NCBI GenBank assembly: GCA_034007245.1
Contig: JAVERH010000079.1
Coordinates: 1 to 9,947, forward strand
Length of the DNA stretch: 9,947 nucleotides
Source: Anaerosoma sp034007245
Lineage (GTDB): Bacteria > Actinomycetota > Coriobacteriia > Anaerosomatales > Anaerosomataceae
Direction of reading: 5' to 3'
Below the pieces are notes generated by a model. The model made no database searches. It was not told the DNA's origin and was given only the letters and a program-made list of their open reading frames with translations. This document shows positions 6,296-9,947 of the stretch, in pieces. The position numbers were made by a program, and so were the translations under genes. Positions within the stretch are counted from its first letter, which is position 1; the number at the start of each line of letters is the position of its first letter.

Positions 6296-6991
6296 ATGCA
6301 GGCTGTCCTCTTCGACCTCGACGGCACCCTTTTAGATCTGGATCTGTCCGACTTCCTGAAGCGATACTTCGCCGCACTCGAGAAAGCCATACAGCCGCTA
6401 CTCGTCGGATCGCAGGACAGCTCGTCGTTCATGAAAGCGTTCAGCGACGGCGTAGGCGCGATGATGACACACCATCCAGGTCGAACGAACCAGGATGTCT
6501 TCTTCGACGACCTTCTCTCGCGCACCGGGGTGGACGGGCGGACCCACTGGTCGGTATTCGAGGACTTCTACGATGAGGTCTTCCCTGGTCTCATGGCGGA
6601 GGCAGGACCAGCCAGGGGCGCTCGCCGGGTGGTCTCCACAGCACTCGATCTCGGCCTACGTGTTGCCATCGCCACCAACCCGATCTTCCCGCGTATCGCA
6701 GTCGACCACCGAATGTCATGGGCGGGCGTGGCAGACTTGCCGGTGCACGTCATCACCACCTATGAGCAGATGGAGTCCTGTAAACCCGATCCCTTGTACT
6801 ACCGTCAGACCGCCGGATTGCTTGAGGTAGCGCCCACAGACTGTCTCATGGTCGGAGACGACCGGACCCTGGATATGCCGGCCTCGGATGTGGGGATGAC
6901 GACGTTTTACGTAGGCAAGGACTCAGGGGTCGCAGCCGACTTCAACGGTGACCTCGATGAGCTCGCCGACCTACTACCGCGGCTCGTCTAG
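6296..6991 (+). CDS. HAD-superfamily hydrolase (phosphatase-like)
   Basis: A 231-residue cytosolic HAD-family enzyme, expected to cleave a phosphate ester through an aspartyl-phosphate intermediate. Motif I is FDLDGTLLD with nucleophile D7 and general acid D9; motif II is AIATN with T127; motif III is K163 in CKPDP; motif IV is MVGDD (185-189) followed by D193. The alpha-helical cap between motif I and II (about residues 16-95) places it among type C1-cap enzymes such as Gph or YjjG relatives. ATG at 6296 has GAAAGG about 7 nt upstream. The gene is divergent from the CRP-like gene and its TAG stop shares the palindrome CTAG with the stop of the DUF2249 gene on the other strand. Substrate cannot be predicted: HAD enzymes of this kind act on many sugar phosphates and nucleotides. 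No neighbour indicates a pathway. Confidence 0.92.
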   Translation: MQAVLFDLDGTLLDLDLSDFLKRYFAALEKAIQPLLVGSQDSSSFMKAFSDGVGAMMTHHPGRTNQDVFFDDLLSRTGVDGRTHWSVFEDFYDEVFPGLMAEAGPARGARRVVSTALDLGLRVAIATNPIFPRIAVDHRMSWAGVADLPVHVITTYEQMESCKPDPLYYRQTAGLLEVAPTDCLMVGDDRTLDMPASDVGMTTFYVGKDSGVAADFNGDLDELADLLPRLV

Positions 6992-7248
6992 CGTAGCCGC
7001 CGTCGGATGAGCGCGACCCATGCCCCGTCGAGGCGCTGGTCGCAGTCGAACTCGAAGAGACCTCGCGACTCTCGGCGAAGATCGAGCTGGTAACCGAGTC
7101 CGGATGGATCGTGATCGCAGATGACGACCATACTGTCCTCACACTCGAGATCGACCATGCGATCGATGACAGCGAACACGAGCGGCCTGCGTACAGATGG
7201 TGTCACGCCACGCAGGTCCATCACCAAACCGTTGCTCATCTGTGCCAC
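6988..7248 (-). CDS. DUF2249 domain protein
   Basis: An 86-residue single-domain protein that reads like DUF2249: VMDLRGVTPSVRRPLVFAVIDRM, then an acidic stretch, the typical CDHDPSGLGYQL segment, FEFD and a C-terminal GAWVALIRRRL. This fold is small, cytosolic and TusA-like in shape; its biochemical role is not established. DUF2249 proteins are commonly found beside hemerythrin-like, cupin and metal-sulfur-cluster genes and CRP/FNR regulators in anaerobic or nitrogen-oxide metabolism, which matches the nearby CRP-like gene. I prefer GTG at 7248, with GAGGAG 5 nt upstream; ATG at 7239 with a weaker GGTGG site is the alternative (83 residues). The gene is divergent from the hydrogenase operon across a 587-nt spacer, so the two may share regulation. 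The two visible cysteines do not form a recognisable metal motif. Confidence 0.86.
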   Translation of the reverse strand: MAQMSNGLVMDLRGVTPSVRRPLVFAVIDRMVDLECEDSMVVICDHDPSGLGYQLDLRRESRGLFEFDCDQRLDGAWVALIRRRLR

Positions 7249-7309
7249 CGAATCTCCTCGCCTCACCGGACCCGCCCCTCTTAGAGAGTTAGCCGCGCCG
7301 AGGCAGAAT

Positions 7310-7324
7310 CCTGCATGTTGCAGG
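7310..7324. repeat. Short dyad CCTGCA-N3-TGCAGG on the DUF2249 side of the spacer
   Basis: Perfect 6-bp arms with a TGT centre, able to form a hairpin on either strand. No T-run follows. On the minus strand TTGACT (a 5 of 6 match to TTGACA) lies just upstream of the dyad, so it could be an operator in the DUF2249 promoter, but no good -10 element is seen at the right distance. Confidence 0.4.
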
Positions 7325-7352
7325 CAGTCAATATCACACCCCGTAGCCCTAG

Positions 7353-7368
7353 CGTGACGGGCATCACA
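7353..7368. promoter_or_regulatory. CRP-type binding site GTGA-N6-TCAC upstream of hydrogenase operon
   Basis: The sequence CGTGA-CGGGCA-TCACA matches 9 of the 10 defined bases of the CRP consensus TGTGA-N6-TCACA with exact N6 spacing. It is centred at 7360.5, about 60 bases upstream of the transcription start expected from the candidate promoter at 7384-7413, a place typical of class I activation, and about 112 bases from the DUF2249 start. The regulator encoded at 5445-6137 has the matching recognition residues. Function is inferred, not shown. Confidence 0.5.
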
Positions 7369-7383
7369 ATGACCTTATATCCG

Positions 7384-7413
7384 TGGACATACATGCGGTG
7401 ATGCATGTATCCT
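7384..7413 (+). promoter_or_regulatory. Candidate sigma-70 promoter of the hydrogenase operon
   Basis: TGGACA (7384-7389, 5 of 6 bases of TTGACA) and TATCCT (7408-7413, 4 of 6 bases of TATAAT) are separated by 18 bp, predicting a start near 7420. The spacer is almost filled by an inverted repeat (7389-7410). A weaker alternative -10 is TTATAT at 7375-7380, without a -35. Confidence 0.4.
7389..7410. repeat. Perfect 8-bp inverted repeat inside the candidate hydrogenase promoter
   Basis: ATACATGC (7389-7396) and GCATGTAT (7403-7410) flank GGTGAT. The dyad touches the last base of the -35 hexamer and the first three bases of the -10 hexamer, as operators of spacer-binding regulators do. The regulator is not identifiable from the half-site, and no candidate gene beside the CRP-like one is in the window. 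Confidence 0.65.
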
Positions 7414-7603
7414 ATGCAGGAGGTCGTACGCTGTTCGATAAGGGGAAGTCAGGCGTATGCGGGCAGGGGTTACTCTTACACGACTCGAGCCACTATGCGG
7501 CATCGAGAGTACTCACATTCGGAACACACATCATCTCCATGGATGTAGTGTAATCCCCACCTCCCCGATCGCTGCTGCCCTCTTCTCCACTTGATCCCGC
7601 TCC

Positions 7604-7692
7604 GGAGCAGGCCTGCTCCCGGGAACACACCGAGAACACTCGGTCTTCCACCCTCCGAAAGCCTCGCGGGCGGCGCTCGGCGCATATGCGCC
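7604..7692 (+). repeat. Run of three perfect palindromes in the putative hydrogenase leader
   Basis: GGAGCAGGCCTGCTCC (7604-7619) is a perfect 16-bp palindrome, ACCGAG-AACA-CTCGGT (7629-7644) a 6-bp stem with a tetraloop, and GGCGCATATGCGCC (7679-7692) a perfect 14-bp palindrome. A short direct repeat GAACAC occurs at 7623 and 7634. A further 5-bp hairpin lies at 7763-7777. None is followed by a T-run, so none is a standard terminator. They could form RNA structure in the leader or bind dimeric proteins as DNA. Confidence 0.5.
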
Positions 7693-7835
7693 ATCGTCTA
7701 ACCGTGTATCGGGCTACCACTCTTTATGCGCGCGAAGGGAGGAGGAGGTCTCACGCGCACGCCGGGCATAAGGCCCGACGTTCCGGTTTTCCACTGCACT
7801 ACAAGCTTCGTCCCAACACCAAGGAGGTGTATGGC

Positions 7836-9050
7836 ATGGCGCAAGAGGCGCACGGTGCGATTTATGACCTGCTTGCGGTACGCGGGGTCAGCCGCCGCGA
7901 CTTCATGAAGTACTGCGGCTACGTCGCCGCAACCCTCGGACTGACCGAGGCTGCTGCTCCACAGGTCGCCGCTGCCGTGGAAAAGGGCATGAAACTCAAG
8001 CCCGCTCTCTGGCTCAACGGTGGTTCGTGCACCGGCTGCACAGAGTCCATGGCTCAGGTAGACTCACCCGATGTCGCGACGGTCGTACTCGAACTGCTCT
8101 CACTCAACTACTTCGAGACGCTCATGGCGGCAGCTGGCGAAGACGCCGAGAAGAACATCGCGGACACCATCGCGGCAGGCAACTACCTGCTTATCTACGA
8201 AGGTGCGGTCATGATGGGCCAAGACGGCAACACGCTGCTCATCAACGGCCACAAAGGTAAGGATATCCTCAAGGAGGCAGCCGAGGGGGCTGACGCGATA
8301 CTGGCGATCGGCTCCTGTGCGGTTGACGGCGGCTGGATCTATGCCCACCCGAACCCCGCTGGCGGCATCGGCGTGCAGTCGTTCCTGGACAGCGTCAACG
8401 TGACCACTCCTGTGGTCAACCTGCCCTGCTGCCCGACGAGCCCCGAGTGGGTCGTCGCGATGGTCGTCCAGTGGCTACTCGTAGCCGGAGACGATGCGGG
8501 GACGTTCCTCGAGAAGACAGCGCTACTCCAGAAGAACTATCACGACAGCTATCGCGATGCTGAGGTCACACTCAACTTCCCGGAGTACATCGTGGGTTCG
8601 ACCATCCACGACAACTGTCCGCGTCGTGGCCAATTCGAGGCAGGCAACTTCGTCACCGAGTTCGGCAGCGAAGAAGAGGCGATGGGCTACTGCCTCTACA
8701 AGATGGGCTGCAAGGGTCCGCAGACCTACACGCAGTGCCCGATCACTCGCTGGAACCGCGGCGTCAGCTGGTGCGTCAACTCCGGCGCTCCGTGCATCGG
8801 CTGCGGCGGTCTGAACTGGGTGGACAATAACGCCCCGTTCTTCAAGCGGCTCTCCAGCATGCAGATGGGTGGCTCGCTCGGTAACGTCCAGCCCGGCTCC
8901 GTTGGTGCTGTCGTCGGCGGCGTTGCAGCAGCTGCACTCGTCGCCCATGGTCTCGGCATGAAAGCTGCCGGCCGGATCGGTGACGGACCTCCCATGGAGG
9001 AGATGAAGGCGTACGATCGCAAACGGATGAAGAAGGGAGGCGATAAGTAA
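7836..9050 (+). CDS. [NiFe] hydrogenase small subunit, Tat-exported and membrane-anchored
   Basis: A 404-residue small subunit carrying the electron relay of a periplasm-side uptake-type [NiFe] hydrogenase. The Tat motif SRRDFMK is at 19-25, followed by a hydrophobic Ala-rich segment with likely cleavage near residue 47. Proximal cluster ligands are C65 and C68 (GGSCTGC), C161 (GSCA) and C199 (LPCCP; C198 adjacent). Distal ligands are H258, C261, C286 and C292. The medial region has C301, C313, C320 and C323: C313 in WCVNSGAPC replaces the proline of standard enzymes, so the medial cluster is probably [4Fe-4S] rather than [3Fe-4S]. Residues about 353-375 are a Gly/Ala-rich C-terminal membrane anchor with a basic cytoplasmic tail. 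The ATG at 7836 has AAGGAGGT 8 nt upstream; the frame extends back to 7686 but those residues do not look like a signal peptide. It overlaps the large subunit by one base. It probably passes electrons to a membrane cytochrome or quinone module beyond the window. Confidence 0.97.
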   Translation: MAQEAHGAIYDLLAVRGVSRRDFMKYCGYVAATLGLTEAAAPQVAAAVEKGMKLKPALWLNGGSCTGCTESMAQVDSPDVATVVLELLSLNYFETLMAAAGEDAEKNIADTIAAGNYLLIYEGAVMMGQDGNTLLINGHKGKDILKEAAEGADAILAIGSCAVDGGWIYAHPNPAGGIGVQSFLDSVNVTTPVVNLPCCPTSPEWVVAMVVQWLLVAGDDAGTFLEKTALLQKNYHDSYRDAEVTLNFPEYIVGSTIHDNCPRRGQFEAGNFVTEFGSEEEAMGYCLYKMGCKGPQTYTQCPITRWNRGVSWCVNSGAPCIGCGGLNWVDNNAPFFKRLSSMQMGGSLGNVQPGSVGAVVGGVAAAALVAHGLGMKAAGRIGDGPPMEEMKAYDRKRMKKGGDK

Positions 9051-9947
9051 TGGCACGCACCGTTATCGATCCCGTTACTAGAATCGAAGGTCACCTGCGC
9101 GTCGAAGTCGAGGTCAAGGATGGCGTCGTCGTCGACGCCTGGTCCTCGGGTACGCTGTACCGCGGCATGGAGACCGTGCTCCTGGACAGAAGCCCTGAAG
9201 ATGCGTTCTACGTCACACAGCGCATCTGCGGCGTCTGTCCTATCTCGCACAGCCACGCGTCATCGCAGGCCACCGAGGATGCCCTCGGGATCCAGATCCC
9301 CGAAGGCGGTCGCCTGGTCCGCAACCTGCTCGAGGCAGCGCAGTTCCTGCACAGCCACATCCTGTGGTTCTACCAGCTGACGGCGCTCGACTATGTGAGC
9401 CCGATCAACGCGCTTAACGCGGACATCGCCGACACGTACGCTCTGGCGCAGGCTGCCGGAACGCGCGTCGCGGACTTCGGTGCCGTAGCAAACCGCCTGA
9501 AGGCGTTTGCCGACAACGGCCAGATGTCCATCTTCTCGAACCACTACTGGGACCACCCAGGCTACGTGCTTCCGCCTGAGCTGGACTTGATCGCCACCGC
9601 GCACTACCTGGAAGCACTCGAGGCACAGGCTGTCGCTAACGAGATCGTTGCCATCATCGCAGGCAAGTTCTCGCACCCGATGACCTCGGTCCCCGGCGGC
9701 ACGGCGTTCGTCCCGACCGTGGACAAACTCGATGACATCCTCTTCCGCTTCCTCAAGGTCAAGGAGTTCATCGACACCGCGCTCATCCCCGACACACTCG
9801 CCATCGCGCCGTTCATTCTCGACACGCTCGAGTACGGCGGCGGCTGCGGGAACTTCATCAGCTGGGGCGTCTTCGAGAAGTCCGATCTTTCTCCGGAGAA
9901 TCGCTTCCACCCCCGCGGGTTCGCTCAGGGCCTCAAGGCCGAGGGCA
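9050..9947 (+). CDS. [NiFe] hydrogenase large subunit, 3' end outside the window
   Basis: The first 299 residues of the catalytic subunit, which splits H2 at a Ni-Fe centre. The N-terminus has the conserved VIDPVTRIEGH with E13, then SGTLYRGMETVLLDRSPEDA, and the L1 nickel motif RICGVCPISH, where C60 and C63 are the N-terminal pair of the four metal-binding cysteines and H67 is conserved. The segment GGRLVRNLLEAAQFLHSHILWFYQLTALDYV and the later PGG motif are normal for group 1 enzymes and look closest to the 1a/[NiFeSe]-related branch, by memory of those sequences. The ATG (9050-9052) overlaps the small-subunit stop as TAATG, with GGGAGG upstream, so the two are translated together. The second CxxC, which would show Cys or Sec, and the C-terminal cleavage site lie beyond 9947. 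No signal peptide is present, as expected for a protein exported with its Tat-bearing partner. Confidence 0.97.
   Translation, partial: MARTVIDPVTRIEGHLRVEVEVKDGVVVDAWSSGTLYRGMETVLLDRSPEDAFYVTQRICGVCPISHSHASSQATEDALGIQIPEGGRLVRNLLEAAQFLHSHILWFYQLTALDYVSPINALNADIADTYALAQAAGTRVADFGAVANRLKAFADNGQMSIFSNHYWDHPGYVLPPELDLIATAHYLEALEAQAVANEIVAIIAGKFSHPMTSVPGGTAFVPTVDKLDDILFRFLKVKEFIDTALIPDTLAIAPFILDTLEYGGGCGNFISWGVFEKSDLSPENRFHPRGFAQGLKAEG

Larger units (their letters stand above)
7249..7835 (+). other. 587-nt gene-free region upstream of the hydrogenase operon
   Basis: This spacer has no supported gene but is rich in structure. From left to right it holds the DUF2249 SD, a short dyad (7310-7324), a CRP-like site (7353-7368), a candidate promoter with an internal dyad (7384-7413), three perfect palindromes or hairpins (7604-7619, 7629-7644, 7679-7692), a purine-rich GGAGGAGGAGG run (7739-7749) without a start codon nearby, a 5-bp hairpin (7763-7777) and finally the hydrogenase SD AAGGAGGT at 7821-7828. 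If transcription starts near 7420, the hydrogenase mRNA has a leader of about 415 nt. Confidence 0.7.

Noticed and set aside
7457..7594. A 45-codon frame starting at ATG 7457 within the hydrogenase leader, a possible leader peptide.
   Set aside because: The SD (GGGGA about 10 nt upstream) is weak, the residues show no recognisable pattern, and codon choice does not look like the neighbours. Ribosome profiling would be needed to support it.
7476..7694. A 72-residue minus-strand frame with a CSECEYSRC cysteine cluster.
   Set aside because: It has no SD before its start, lies in the palindrome-rich spacer and does not resemble a known protein; the cysteine run is probably chance.
7686..7835. 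In-frame upstream extension of the hydrogenase small subunit (50 extra residues from ATG 7686).
   Set aside because: The extension is Arg/His-rich and unlike a Tat n-region, ATG 7686 lies in a palindrome without an SD, and ATG 7836 has a strong SD at proper spacing followed by a normal Tat peptide.
8523..9056. Antisense frames opposite the hydrogenase small subunit.
   Set aside because: No SD or family sequence; the sense strand is a full hydrogenase subunit with all metal ligands.

Overview
The window is a compact, high-GC bacterial chromosome segment with 11 protein-coding genes (two cut by the window ends), short spacers, strong Shine-Dalgarno (SD) sites and several 1-8 nt gene overlaps. 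It contains a Tat-exported, membrane-anchored [NiFe] hydrogenase, a PilT-type pilus-retraction ATPase, a CRP-type regulator, a DUF2249 protein and a small cytochrome b5-like protein. Together these suggest an anaerobic or facultative, hydrogen-metabolising bacterium that makes type IV pili. High GC and gene style fit an actinobacterial lineage such as the Coriobacteriia, but this is an inference from gene content, not a phylogenetic result. No insertion sequence, tRNA, rRNA, CRISPR array or phage gene is visible.

Region 1 (1-3697, all minus strand, read from right to left): a fused receiver-PilT ATPase gene, a strong 10-bp hairpin, then a tightly coupled cluster of an OsmC-family protein, a family-2 glycosyltransferase, a BshB1/PIG-L-type zinc deacetylase and the start of an unrecognised gene that leaves the window at base 1. 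The last four overlap or sit within 10 nt and have their own SD sites, so they are probably one transcript. Region 2 (3827-5355): an iron-sulfur RlmD/TrmA-type rRNA uracil-5-methyltransferase on plus, convergent with a 75-residue cytochrome b5-like protein on minus. Region 3 (5445-7248): a CRP/FNR-family regulator on minus, divergent from a HAD-family phosphatase on plus, which converges on a DUF2249 protein on minus.

Region 4 (7249-9947): a 587-nt gene-free leader with several perfect dyads, a GTGA-N6-TCAC CRP-like site and a plausible promoter, followed by the hydrogenase small subunit and the first 299 residues of the large subunit, which overlap by one base (TAATG). The small subunit has a cysteine where standard [NiFe] enzymes have a proline at the medial cluster, predicting three [4Fe-4S] clusters.

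The most coherent regulatory idea is that the local regulator, whose recognition helix has the CRP-type R-E-x3-R pattern, acts on the GTGA-N6-TCAC site between the DUF2249 gene and the hydrogenase operon. No clearly new multi-gene system is evident. The points most worth a second look are the receiver-PilT fusion with a degenerate receiver, the hydrogenase leader and the medial-cluster cysteine.
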